Made by a program: the position numbers and the translations under genes | The notes under the pieces: generated by a model | Databases searched by the model: none | What the model saw: the letters and a program-made list of their open reading frames with translations, nothing else | Told to the model about the DNA's origin: nothing | Assembly (NCBI GenBank): GCA_000818945.1 | Contig: KN805399.1 | Location: 62,001-126,000 of the forward strand | DNA from: Schizochytrium sp. CCTCC M209059 | Lineage: Eukaryota; Sar; Bigyra; Thraustochytrida; Thraustochytriidae | DNA length: 64,000 nucleotides | Direction of reading: 5' to 3' | Part shown: positions 28,601-35,434 of the stretch, piece after piece | How positions within the stretch are numbered: position 1 is the first letter of the stretch | Layout: each line of letters starts with the position of its first letter

Positions 28601-29431
28601 GCCGGCGGTGCGGAGCCTCTCCGGCTTGGTACACGGCTCTTTTGCAAAACAAGCGAGGCCGCACGTCGCGTTGAAGACGTCATAACACTCGCACAGGAAG
28701 GTGGTCGAGCTCGAGAGCAGGCTGCCGCGTGGGAGCAGCAGCAGAGCATCAAGACCGCGATGCTCGCCATTCAGGACCCTACAGGGGCTCGCAAGCTTGG
28801 GGCGGCCATTGATGAGCACGTTCGTCAGATTTTGACGAGTGAGAGGTCCATGGATGCAAACGACCATGAACAAGACGCCGCTCTAGCAGAAGCCACTACA
28901 AGAGGCGAGGAGCAAGAAGAGGGCTGGGTCGCAATCGAAGGAGACTCCGCTAGAGAGGCTGTGAAGAGCCCGGAGACGAAACTGACTCCTCACGATGGGG
29001 TGCGTCAAGTGGCAGGGCTTAGTGTGCTCAAGGCGGTCATCACTACGCGCAAAGTGTCTGTCTCGCGGAACGGGAGCCCGTACACTGCGTATCGAATCGT
29101 TGTTGCCTCCGCAGAAAGCGACGATGTGTGGATCGTGTGGCGCCGTTACTCAGAGTTTCGCAGACTACGTGATGCCTTGATGCAGCAATTGCAAAAGTCG
29201 CGCACTGCATTAGCGATCCCGGCGCGATCGCCGTGGCGTCTATCTAAGACCGCTCTCAACCAGAGACAATACGGCCTGAATTTGATGCTGCAGGAACTTA
29301 TGCATAACACGGTCATGCGCGAGAGTCCGCTGGTCGTACAGTTTCTCACAACAGACGCGGACATTCTTGGGGCTACATCGTGGGCTTCTGCGCTGCGTCT
29401 TAAGCCAGAAGCGATCGAGGGTGCCGAGTAG
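13667..29431 (+). CDS. VPS13: Giant VPS13-family bridge-like lipid transfer protein
   Basis: A single 15.8-kb frame encodes 5254 residues. It starts with the chorein N-terminal signature (MLEGIVAGVLNKSLGWL ... GISKGDIFLQNVKVK), which fixes the ATG at 13667; the frame upstream begins only at GTG. VPS13 proteins form hydrophobic grooves that move bulk phospholipid between organelles at contact sites. Approximate order: chorein/VPS13 groove with an Asp run at about 1134-1148; PH domain about 2008-2123 (GCWAFKSDPTGALWKKRYITV); discoidin-like segment about 2560-2735; VAB/SHR-binding region about 2790-3070; EF-hand loop DVNGDGALDAKD at about 3236-3247; discoidin-like segment about 3498-3648; C2 about 3672-3792 (LEARDLPVMDIYSSDPYVKL); PDZ-like about 4025-4107; VPS13_C about 4540-4745; ATG2_C-like helices about 4758-4820; C-terminal PH-like; and PX about 5115-5235 with RRYSEF. 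Family length is usually 3000-4000, so this copy is enlarged by targeting modules. Confidence 0.95.
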   Translation: MLEGIVAGVLNKSLGWLIDDLNSDNLSVGISKGDIFLQNVKVKASALKDAGLPLELAHGSLGRLRIRIPWTNLYNAPVRVEVDDVFLRVRCARAETVGRAGAGDHADEDGDSETDEEESREAILEALDASRKRALAAFQKGLRPAPAESWSGRLISGITCAVIQNLLVTVTNVHIQIDHRDNVTDRVFQVGLAIPVVKVAPIASSREPEAGCVRKTTSVEGLRIYHREPEVANVSPLDIFDTDTYLEDGVCLLLEPLDVNVRIPALYVKGSPPASKPALQIIVDIKRVAMSFDERQTKQVTALATYCAQETVIMTSGCKRPRLRPDQSPGAWWTFVLHRVRNDLRARRRRLSWLRLAGLFTKSQTYASLYTRKFPGGAATVDQLQATLQLSVQDSAKLRKLENSLTDAEVMAFRTLSELRLVQEFNLEQQESFSHRWLGVGGSSTRSIREHAAALARAEAAKFYGNPARPDDSVIQFDVFAAVHECKLQLAGLLSIEVDYLATKAIKQGPLTKGDIQILDVRMASDATLSKPSILAFPDKVIGDPCCEVIFTLRDGTSGEASEIVAAFEPLDFWLDASLPRAIESYAHVSLLGASHVINEEDIIIEEAHNLRTFNQGKRRDAQKAMAHMQVSLHMRNLSVHMPMPSRRSYTRSEVDAGPDDAILIHVEDVKLHQLNEPNLCTSNIALSCGKLSLDLVKVLPASSCVLRGVETASILRPLDFGLDVTMNQCAEDQLCDLLAVNLDLNSSVHINVSTRSLRRVLALQAALEAALDLPSSSPDPTLKSIAPGALQVTQAEAEQLERRVRMRVNVSLVSFVIDLQASEAQTGISISGSKILVEQVSRTFGSQARVEVASLHMSGVSGVVDALVLKNAYFWRNAQSTLRPVWLPVPGFLGDNTDHILFNVDDAVVFRANALDVCAEDQLLSSVMALQQEAQQQIAAVESTNVQQEKSRNGTPSLRSAPARSLSAFVLVDQSTMCMRRADDTGDVAVIRIASVEATLLDMKSKHYGDGTEPDRDFFATAMVGGARAHSGGQNTEEGLLWTGETWPTPMLCDVAWMRRVFTAKDAFVSLQVSRETPESHFDVSANLSRLRLHVSAPLIANLLQFANEMGAIASAFIAPSPDADASKEGAGGGDNDDDDDDDDENDFTAARDRRTGSLVGEQNQGADMAIQITEIAMLIPRDPSADTGVAWDSRDMVVSQLHELAVQASFGPGRLGTTTDGSSRRDSLYSDPSAILGDDSDGFYDARSAASDGLSARNFLEMSLSAQVALTNFSIETWSFHRDLYQTLVRLSMATAIQMEPGHHDFRFNVTPAVIACSQEQYALLLDAVAANDFASISASSGATAAPSPATVETSQARSRRTSAVSNRSRRTSRADDIGSARNGQLDGEEDNGNSHVVSLNCSFESLTVTLFLDAGGDQLPRPRERGEALSREKRALGRELLRFHARGMLATLESPAFPDEGTGEVVLQHMELRTSSTSGRKHHALKTDREPFYVTTFALAPDLVEINGRLANITIETFELVSAMSTFSQVQDHLRVRSLDDVKASDGLHPVSSRQSQESRAANSSNAATEAAFLQAYHARQSNVPQRILLPKNVRFSMSCEEFAASLSPAKSAQKLVFALAFQASAKVVKDAQAEVHVAVQNINLARRNATPSSSLARVTDGSSVGAGTGADAGADAMHNDDSVVWYLLRPFSLNLQADVQIPGQENPTLRQDVVSAELNVESIQVEVGREEYALLMEAASVDALSSSQHGSGDDKNTKTNTRAGAPAPSSEPTTSTETYAPAPLPKRREVRLKLCIEDSSVALFEDWTEFRPPIVQARLQRFELTASQYDFRDLHCQSRVNLDVLLSASYWNKRHGSWESMIDPWCCHIGADSPQFVQESPKERLVQTLGYDKEAPVNPLRLASLFANLESTQMLNINVTSAAVQQLTKAQDLTAIDKYTKRALGDLAHDRRRAPDSRSADDDSLIVRNETGSQATARLRRVNVTSTGGFFGALVGDSDDHAFYRARIVGCWAFKSDPTGALWKKRYITVEGGSLKYYKSMKAFRKAQPQGIIKLRAGSKSVFVRMQGMVPPRIYRSHQMLRECAFQVVTPSRVYGFITFGLEDKERMIRALLQVLAVEPNPIDIEGSRGINAFPAKVYSVCVSRGVADRVARQDTDELDPGNNDNARTQTHEDPESKAAKILLDGHSLYVFDEEVDLEAQKGDEVHASPLIAIDLQAYCVVRQPQGRSHRIEIIGPEFRVLADNVDVVSNICSDVLSRTRTALSVRPTDEDSEQARLDEDNPPDMTLRIDFQMKLEEDKAIENASSLRVTMLPSGLDARVEDLETLSGTVSLPTSTKWCTVDQIFRFDVLGGVSGEDILASTHMILSAVERPDDLQRREEISLYPTLKDTFARPDLRDPCATLIASVTLPESVLSARGLGQRTEDASGRIEAGQNLSLKLAGEESRSAHERQAPGLRIKLDGFVESVPVPVDRANRFAVPLHSQRSDRYGPDAGPELSATSLFRFQNVPFMGLVDIHFEEGEKLAKVSSCAMLKNRLQEQVNLTFQKLALHAPLNADDGNASEGQASQRLAFDQRVDTAWVAVLSSSRNGDRASNCAEYVSPTGSSTKAVLYSVASGPSTSSSSYAPSAWVLQGYAEDTNEWVDLDARSEVVFTEAAQLRDFAVEKVHACTRFRIRILDGKRLGSEGPGRTRVQSKSLSSSSPSLSDGYKVHVGNVVLYWSSENDFRRDVSLSPNETTHIPIECLGAGGVLWADNGEPTRIHEFLDIHPWRMANQPARRKPRYVPVSMDSRADKIAPQAERFCVMHVSFHHVRDIAKTLSERDGSSPRWILTLDPPVRVENVLPFALEARLARSVKGQNISLNDGGFDNTRAVVARGEQEQFFDVDPAIGTEGSHWRQNLRGGAVVEAIVLHFAIRRESELLRSDPDEAPMILGEDRESTYQVSMQGNSDLFIDVQVIPASAKEESDPDHQHTHADDNIDDYIDAVEAGAEPDEAEEGFGAALSIPSSTTSFVAEALQNSRDGDVWDGPIPSLWRSRSVPPLRVILYCRFLVLNWSGLPLIFAGKAPSRSLRTKIVPQAFQTSEGDRSESEEEEKEDEGLGMEKVSLGKAGSKSAKKLLRLNMFSPKEEKMTMSLENDRSGWSREFGLVVGMSGEVTIPPTPGASIVHQVGVQVTSGSGIFLRTKVVTLTPRFVVANLTQEPIYLQQIGADEGDWQLQLDAGVFAPFHPVDVNGDGALDAKDFAARIGVQQQNGSTAAMMVSPHFHLDIVKEHLLLLGPDDAKPASMQECTWRNTLAAPVVARRASEDQAGRRAADLINANVELIDNVVRIVLSKPHRARAYEYRIDNLSSFVRIGVVQHKQSHANMVMLGPDEQKVEFVWPAPGKKRTVEVFLELVGLDALRFVPRSKHRTIVSVDFDALRDPLRVQVGDLQVEVRVSVEGITRVLSVSDLAEARARNQVRKVLQEHVQRIESRLLSDQQLLLSNMTPVVMKANASGDGHDSSAAIDGDDYTSWRSAQPPASRTKLECEIDGEHRECIDAYSFTVASLSLHPRRWKLYGRRAGAATDTTSLVNDDDDKWELLDDRTDPSLRKDLKYFEVSRSRQTRTTAFRLPFGSPPCSAFRLVVEGPYEVRHLNFYRSRTSLAAGTLAGENLQETSEIWGDQTHVWIALLEARDLPVMDIYSSDPYVKLHVGNQHQRSKTVSRSLHPCFDEEFYFDLHGPLDQVLEFEVYDKDLFTSDDLIGRASIELDNDTLRNGSPMEVWVTLWDGNVPRGQLRLAMQVYTLKTSEVDAGCNDDRLGSIDAIVEEGDMNGDSDDGGDDASIAKRGFECSLSRPELSSVRFPALFEEELGLLRALRDKLVKEGGVLRALSAYRSVGMYDGHWGRQWMRRGSLNRTPSNGSFTSPRQQTRVDHGPTLQMQDLDTDIKVRLNMTVLQADKIIDPLSLGWKSQRGKLSRDDVEVYCVVSYGDRVLRTDPMPMVRRNDTEESPSQARSPSWMGQPASRQSDRTSTQAYEFEETFEEVGPLGLQLERLDNGSFCVRTIASESTAARKSRLRPGLRLTGIQNTRLSADWSLSALRDMLGTSPRPLRLRFEEDMVSVHPEPPIPTAIDSEAELARISWMQQLTFDEADTLRARARQESDSFGTNAKGLEGQRARISLYARDRREAPSLDLSSAGETDKEILVPLLYMFGEDIETDSELHAAREMRGDKDVLLGHGTVLLPELSVAPTAAGAARRQVDCPLALPGNIFAGQVSLEVSWNAAPPDASDIVKLALDVRLAGLGVSLVDTTTRQCELAYMSVRDARCYVAQYGNGRQVLDFRLGALQVDNQLPSPVHPIVLSAAPVPYAWLTHEEACASTDFVRKDALERATDIAVSQPALLLTVVKRDLGDSSSMYVEYCEAFLQEVNLRLEERWLTAVQEFAASFSSQQPDNAAPVVDAAGKRWRSKDGDESNSDGASLHDTRSARGFEYERDESIHRQHQDGEEEGRYAGQERDEAMAQDGENAWSAFCPNAPFQWVDSLSARSGADTHARILIERADLKPVKINLTFSMTSDVESRADNRLKILHLMQGIPVLAALFSALVNTVANITDAPLRFNSLQIFNESLSQTMLRNTFVQHIMGQLLGNLSQMGNLLASADLLGSPVQLIGSFGQGAYSFFYEPALAMSMGGYLSIGKGLRKGGLELVRSTTHGASASLEKFSESASRALSQASLDSRYVRLQARRRMDVVHEPINLIEGTLSSSEALSLGMLDALTGIVSLPVRDVSKRGATGVITGAGKAVAGIFVKPVCAMCDATSLFFKGVRNTTETLHKQQLPVRLPRMVRSGHQLGPYSAREAIGVYLLRRCGIADTQTYVYHEYVFGAPAPGTPSGLLDSHAQDEEVFEHWVEHNPLVLLVTEGLVLLLHIRTTETLWCAPLSSVRTTGFGRMLEVVLASSAGAMPIVRRASAMQQHQPHAADSRRVTPGIAADAGGAEPLRLGTRLFCKTSEAARRVEDVITLAQEGGRAREQAAAWEQQQSIKTAMLAIQDPTGARKLGAAIDEHVRQILTSERSMDANDHEQDAALAEATTRGEEQEEGWVAIEGDSAREAVKSPETKLTPHDGVRQVAGLSVLKAVITTRKVSVSRNGSPYTAYRIVVASAESDDVWIVWRRYSEFRRLRDALMQQLQKSRTALAIPARSPWRLSKTALNQRQYGLNLMLQELMHNTVMRESPLVVQFLTTDADILGATSWASALRLKPEAIEGAE

Positions 29432-29683
29432 GTAAAATAGAAAAGCGAATATCGGCGCAGACTCATGTTCTTGCTTCTCCATCTCTTGCATGGAATATAT
29501 CCACGACATTCGAGCAATCAAATAGGCTTTTTGGCCTGCTCGCCCCGATTGAGACGGGTCGAAAGAAGTAAACCTAGCACAAAAGAAAATTTTACGTTTG
29601 TTGATATCTTACGAGGTGAAATGTGGTCGCGCAATCAGAGAATCCTGCTGCTCCTTAGAAACCGCACGAAATGCCGATCGAGT

Positions 29684-30730
29684 TTACTTGTGAATGGCGT
29701 CCGAAGCGACCTGCGCCACCATGATATCAAAGAAGTACTGGCACTCCAGAAGACCATCCTCTGGAAGGTCTGTGCAGTGAACAGCATTCTGCACCTTGTC
29801 AATTCCAAAACGCGCGCGGAGGGTGTTGGGCCGAAGTGCCTTTGCGACTTCGACATCATGCGGTCCGCAGAGCTCGCGAAGTTCACGGACGCAGCTTTCG
29901 GCGCGCACTTCGATTGCAACGCATGGCCCAGAAGAAAGCTCAAGAGTCATATTCGAGTACTCACTTGCATTGATGACTCCCTTGTAGACCTCGGTAAAAT
30001 TTTCAACCTCGGACCTCGAGAGGGTGAAGAGCTGCATCGCGGAAACCTCGAAATTGGCGTCGATGAGAGCGGATACGAGCGGGCCAGTATGGCCAGCCCT
30101 GACGGCGTGCGGTTTAATGAGAAGAAGCGAGCAGTTGTCAAACGTGGCGGTTGAGGACGGGCTATTGAACAATGTTGCGTTTGTCTCGGCATCCGACGCA
30201 CGAACTTCTGCTGCTCGGCAGCACTCCTCGGGCGCACCGCGGAAGAGCGCCTCGCGCAGGTCTTCATCCGTGCGCGCTCCGCCAGTCGGGCCGACAAATT
30301 CAACTGCCATTGCCACGCTGCCATAGGATCCGGGTTCGCCGACGGTCTTGAGCTTGGTCAGAGAGAATCCAGCCTCTTGCGCGATAGTGAGCACACGACC
30401 AAAATCGCGATAGTAAGAGGCCGGGACGATTGCAGTAACCAGTCCACGATCGCTTGTAAAGGCTGCTTTTGTTTTCTCATCCGCGTACGCAGTGACCTTG
30501 AACTGACGGGCATAGACAGTAACCTGTGCGCCTTGAAATAGGTCGCTCAGGCTCACGTCATCATAAGGCCCGCGCTTCAAAAAGACCCGCTTTTTGGTGA
30601 GATCGAAGATCGCCACTTCGTTTGGCGCAGAACCAGGGTTTTCAAAGTACGTCAGCACATACGGTCGCGGCCGTCCTGCGAGTTCGTCGTACCACTCGAC
30701 CTTGAACTTGTACTCTACAGCGTCGACCAT
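29684..30730 (-). CDS. NME7: Nucleoside diphosphate kinase 7 (DM10 plus two NDK domains)
   Basis: A 348-residue NME7 orthologue. The DM10 domain spans about 5-95 (FKVEWYDELAGRPRPYVLTYF). A first NDK domain, about 96-195, is shortened and degenerate. A second, about 199-338, is complete, with the IKPHA motif at 206-210 and NAVHCTDLPEDG around catalytic His318. NME7 is an axonemal and basal-body protein linked to microtubule inner proteins and gamma-tubulin complexes. Here only the second domain could form the phosphohistidine, because the region EECCRAAEVRASD sits where the first active-site His would be. The ATG has an A-rich context. It is convergent with VPS13, about 250 bp apart, and a CT microsatellite lies upstream. 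Confidence 0.94.
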   Translation of the reverse strand: MVDAVEYKFKVEWYDELAGRPRPYVLTYFENPGSAPNEVAIFDLTKKRVFLKRGPYDDVSLSDLFQGAQVTVYARQFKVTAYADEKTKAAFTSDRGLVTAIVPASYYRDFGRVLTIAQEAGFSLTKLKTVGEPGSYGSVAMAVEFVGPTGGARTDEDLREALFRGAPEECCRAAEVRASDAETNATLFNSPSSTATFDNCSLLLIKPHAVRAGHTGPLVSALIDANFEVSAMQLFTLSRSEVENFTEVYKGVINASEYSNMTLELSSGPCVAIEVRAESCVRELRELCGPHDVEVAKALRPNTLRARFGIDKVQNAVHCTDLPEDGLLECQYFFDIMVAQVASDAIHK

Positions 30731-31409
30731 TTTTGCCTCGCTCGCTGGTGCTGCTCACTAATTTACGGCTGCTCAATCTCTCGCAAGGCCGCCCGCGCGC
30801 GCGCGCGTGTAGCGCTGCAAGGGAGGAAGGCGAGCGAGAAGCAAAGATATATCGCTTGCGCGAGTGCTCCCTTACCTTTCGCTTTGGCGCCGGAGGCAAG
30901 CAAATTGATCGAGGTTTCGCTCGCAGACTCTGCCAAATCGTTTGTTTCCTCTCTCTCTCTCTCTCGCTCTCTCCCTCTCTCTCTCTCCCACTCTTTCTCT
31001 TTCATCTTCTCTGCAACGTGCGAGGATCGACGGTGAACCCAACGGATACCAGTGAGGGGGTAAAGATTGAGAATTTCGGCCGATTTATTGGGGGTGATTC
31101 CTAGTGAATTAGAGGCCGGCCGTCAGCCCGAATTCACATCAGAAGCGATGTGCATCCTAAGAATCTTACATCGATGCGTACTTTATAATGAATCGATTGA
31201 AGTCCAATTTTTCCTTAAAAAATTTGGTGGGCTGCAAGAAAACCAAAACAGCAACAGCAACAGGAAACGACAAAGAACACAAGTAGGCCTATGCCTATGG
31301 ATCGATGATTCTATGGTCCTGCAAACATTAATGAACATTAATGAACTGCTCGCTGTTATTGTTACTTCTTTCTTCCTTTATTTTAAAAAAACGTCATTTT
31401 TTCTCTCGA
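30731..31409. other. Intergenic region, NME7 promoter side
   Basis: About 680 bp between two minus-strand genes. It contains a GC-alternating stretch near 30796, a CT-rich array, and AT-rich sequence toward 31409 that should be the 3' UTR of the K+ channel gene. No gene is supportable. Confidence 0.5.
30949..30998. repeat. (CT)n microsatellite
   Basis: An interrupted CT dinucleotide array (GA on the NME7 sense strand) lies 220-270 bp upstream of the NME7 start. It may be a promoter pyrimidine/purine tract, but this is not demonstrated. Confidence 0.85.
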
Positions 31410-34400
31410 CTACAGCTCGGTTGCAATAACAGTCTCTGGTTTGATTTCCTCAATCTCTTCAGTGGCGACGGTTGCCTTGCGATTTCGCAAACCAAGTGCA
31501 ACACGGATTTCATTCATTGCGTCTCGAAGCTCTGCAATATCCTTGGAAAGCTTTTCGACATCGGCTCGTCCGTTGTCTGATTTTTCGTCCTGGGGAGACA
31601 CCGCCATAGCGGGTCCTTTCGAAAGTTGTGACATATTGCTCAAAAGGTCTGCAAGAGGGACGCCGGCGAGCTTACTACTTGGCGCATCTTTGCAGAGAAC
31701 AAAGACCTTGTCCGCCCGGGATAGCACAGTATCCCCCGGGGGATTTGTGAATACGTATGCAATTTGGTTGCCCTTGTAATGATCAGAAAGTGGTGATTGG
31801 ATGCCTCGCAATAAACCTAATGGGATCATGCCGTACTCTGTAGAAAGCGTTTGGAAAAGGTGCGCGTAATCAAGATCATGCATTTCCTTGGGAACCGGGA
31901 TTTGAAAGAGGTGGCTCTGCTTTGTCTTTTGAACAAAGGCTCGTCGCGCCGCGATGCGCGCACCTTCTTCAGATCGTGCAGCACTGTGCGCAATGGCAGC
32001 TGCGACAGCTCGACTGTCGCCATCCTCGCAATCCGAGTTGCCCGCAATGAGTTGCTGAAAGACGGTGGTGATGTGAGGATTGTAAAAGGACTGGCAAATG
32101 AGAGTATCGAGCATCGAGGGGGAGTACACAATTCCAGCAATGAATTGCAAGGCGTTGAAATAGTTCGAGCTCGCCACGGAGCGAGTAAGAGTTCGCTCGG
32201 ACAACGAGTTGTCCCCGGGCGGTTTATGCGCTGGAGCCTTGTGACCTCCAATGTCGAGGAACCCGACATTTGACTCATTGATGAGCTCTGTCACAATTTG
32301 GATATTCTTGTTCAAACCAATGATTCCTTGGTGCGCAAAGATAGCGTGTGCATCGCTCATGGTCTCGTCGGAGCTTGCGACCTGAGCATCGCGCGAGCGG
32401 GCAAGAACAATGGCCCGCGATGCATACTTGGCGCCAGCGCGTCCAAGGTCTCGCCTCTCGGTGGCCGACCCTTGCACATAGTAAAGAAGGGGAAACTGCG
32501 CGATCTGATTCCACAGATGAAAGGGCAGTGGCTCTGGATGGAGAATGACTACCGGAAGCATTTTTGACAGGTGCCGAGCTCGAAGCGTGCGAATGAGAAT
32601 AAAGAGGCCTGAAAGGTTGCCACAAATGATAATGTGCTCCATAACACTGGGAAAGTCTCTTGCCAGCGAATGGCGCACCGTAATCCGCTCCAAAAGCATT
32701 GGGACCTCCAAGTAAAAGTAATTGCTACTTCCTGCTTGCTCATCGTTTTCTTTCGCTACCTCCGCAGCATCAGGTGTCTTTTTCGCTCGTGAAGGAAGCG
32801 TACTTTTAAGAATGCCCCAGCCGCGCCCCGCGCCTCCTACTTTAGACTTGGACCCTTTGCGCGGTTTCTCTGTTGCATTTGTACTGGACGAGACTTTGTC
32901 TGCATCCGCCTTTGCTTCAGGTTCCGCAGCATCGGGCTCACTATCATTGTCCGAATCGGCCTCTGGTTGCTGCTTGGCGGCAAGGATCTGACGCGCAAGA
33001 TCTTGGCGCGGGTCGCTCACCTTGATCGAATACAATCGAGCAAAGGAGCGCGCTCTTTTGCTTTGTGAATCGAAAAGAGTCTTGCCTGGATCCGTATTGT
33101 TTGAAACAGAGTTTCTTCGGCCACCCTGAAAGTACAAGGCAGCGTCAAGGTCGGCAAGCTCCGCGGACTCGAGGTCTTGAGCAATGACAAAGCAGTGCAC
33201 GTCGTACTCATCAATGTCTGGAAGGAGAAAGTTTCCAGGATTCATGATGACACGGGAAAGTCCTCCACCGTTGAGCTCGAGGGCAAACATGAGTGCCCCC
33301 GTCGCGGCATGCACGAGCTGGGATGCTTTGGCGAAAGGAACCCCCTTGAAGAGCTTCGAAAGCTTGGTTCTGTAGATCTCGAACTCGCTCCCCTCATTGT
33401 ATTCATCAAGCCACTCGTTCCCCTTACCCGAGGTGTCGCCGGGAGCGTCCACTGACATGACCAGATTTCCGATCATGGTAATGATGCCCGGACACAAGCA
33501 AGCTTGCGCCAGCAGATTCATCTTGATTTCGTTCACGCAAATGAGAGGGTCTTGCTGGATTTGCTGTGTCTTCTTGGCAACGTCAAGGTCTAACTCGCTC
33601 TGATGCTCACTCTCGCACGAGCTAAGATGCTTGACGGAGAATTTTGCTTCCTGTACGCGACTTTCAAACTTGTACATTCCTCCAATCTGCATGACATGCT
33701 GGCCTTTCCCTTCCTCGACGACGCCATTCGAGTCCGATGGGAGGTGGTCCTTCATCATGATTTCGTGACTGAGCGTGAAGTGCTGCTTGTTTTCCAGACG
33801 AAGCAGCTGTATGCATGTGCGAATATCTTTGCCTGTGTACTGCAAGACGAAGCGCTTGATGGAGAGCGCGCGCAGAATGGTCGCAGCATCTTCAGTATCT
33901 GGGTCGTTCGTAAATTTGTTGCAGAGTAAAAAACAAGTCTTGCAGCGCAGCACGCTCGCTCGAAGCAGGTCGTTTGCGTCAAGCGGAGAACCTTGCAAGT
34001 ACGTCACATTAAGGCTGTACTGCGTACGGAGCATATTTTCCATTGCCGCTGAAGGAAGTTGCTCGCATAGTAAAACGGCCTGTAGATCAACATTACCATG
34101 ATCCTCATGGAAGAGCTCCGTGAGAAATGCGCGAGCCGCCATGACGTCTAAAGACCCACACACAAGAACGAAGTCTGTGTTTGGTGATGGGTTGAAACGA
34201 TTACGGGCATATACGGACCGAGCCGACATGAGTGAGACCAGATGGTTCGTTGACTTAGGAATGTAGACAAGGGCAGCGCAGATGAGAATCATTACTGCCA
34301 GCTTAGAGAGGTCGCTTTCTGGATTGATGTCTCCGTATCCAACGGTCGAGATTGTTACAATGACGAAATCTGTGAATGCCGAAGTACGCATTGGGAAAGA

Positions 34401-35434
34401 AAGAGGTTATGTCAGTTTGTGTCCGAGGCCGGGGTTCAATCAATCGATCAGTTGTCACCAATTACGCATCACGTTGGCGAGCGTTGGTTTGTGAGTGAAC
34501 GAGTAAACTTACAGCAAGCTTCATGGAACTCGAGAGTGGCCAGGTGGTGCGACTCGCGATAGTCGTTCTCAAATATATGCACAATGCCTGCGCAAAAGAA
34601 TGCTGCCGTGACTACTGTTGTGACAAGCATTGTAAGCTGTTGGCTAATCTCAGAGGTTGCATTGGAAAGAATGAATCGATTGATTCGAACAATGCGGAGA
34701 ACACGTAGCACACGAATGAGTTGATAAAGTAGCGCAAAGTTCGTAGAAATGGTCACGAACGCAAAAACGACAGGAACTAGCGTGAGAAGGTCAATGGACG
34801 CCATCGGACTGCGAATGTATTTGAGTCGGTTGTCGGCCAAGAAAACGCGCAGAATGTAGTCGGCGATGAAAAAGGCACAAAAAGCCAAGTCAATTGTCTC
34901 AAAGAGCTTTTTTTGGTCGCTGTCGTAGGTTTCCCACACGTATAGCACGCACGAAACTCCCGAGAGGATGATATTAAAGAAATCGACGCAGATTCCAATC
35001 CACGAGTTCACCATTATCCTCTGAAGCCATCGGCGAAAGCCAATGCCAGTGTGCATGTCTGGCCGCGCCGAAGCCCCATACCAGAAGAGAGAGAATAAGC
35101 CTTGCCTTGAATTCCTAATGAAAGCGGGCACAGGGCCAGAGCTTCTTCTCGAGCCTGCCCGATCGTCGATACCATTCATCGACGCAGACTTGTTTGGGTC
35201 ACTCAAAGCCGATAATGGATGCACAATCGATCCAGAGCTGCGACGTCCTTCTTCAGCCTCGGCGAGGGATTTTTTCCTCCCCATTACTGTCGTAGGAGCG
35301 TCATCTGCATGGTACATGGAGCTTCTTCTTGCTCTTCGCAAGGTGCCGGAGGGTCTGGCTGCGCGTAAATCGCGCATGGCGGCTTGTTCTGGACTATCCG
35401 CGAAGCCCGCAAAGGAGCTTCTGGGGAAGTCCAT
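31410..35434 (-). CDS. BK/Slo-type voltage-sensing K+ channel with two RCK domains (one intron)
   Basis: Two exons, 35434-34513 and 34369-31410, encode 1293 residues. The splice restores the pore: exon 1 ends ...FHEAC plus one base and exon 2 gives FVIVTISTVGYGD (filter TVGYGD at about 316-321). Exon 1 holds S1-S5. S4 has arginines at 241, 244, 247, 250 and 253, one every third residue, which is a full voltage sensor. After S6 comes RCK1 (DFVLVCGSLDV, about 373), a long linker with an acidic, Ser-rich stretch, and RCK2 (HIIICGNLSGLFILIRTL, about 882). This layout is that of Slo1-like channels, which open with depolarisation and cytosolic Ca2+ at the plasma membrane. I see no obvious BK calcium bowl, so the ligand of the gating ring is uncertain. 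The exon-1 frame extends upstream without an ATG, so 35434 is the first. Confidence 0.93.
34370..34512 (-). other. GT-AG intron in the K+ channel gene
   Basis: On the minus strand the donor is gtaagt at 34512, with an actgac-like branch site, a pyrimidine tract (cctctttctttccc) and acceptor cacag ending at 34370. The length is 143 nt, phase 1. Removal joins S5-pore to the selectivity filter in frame. Without it the exon-1 frame stops about 13 codons after the donor. Confidence 0.92.

Noticed and set aside
34425..34450. tRNA-like T-loop string (ggggttcaatc)
   Set aside because: It lies inside the K+ channel intron, and no acceptor or anticodon arms can be folded around it. No tRNA or rRNA gene was found in the window.
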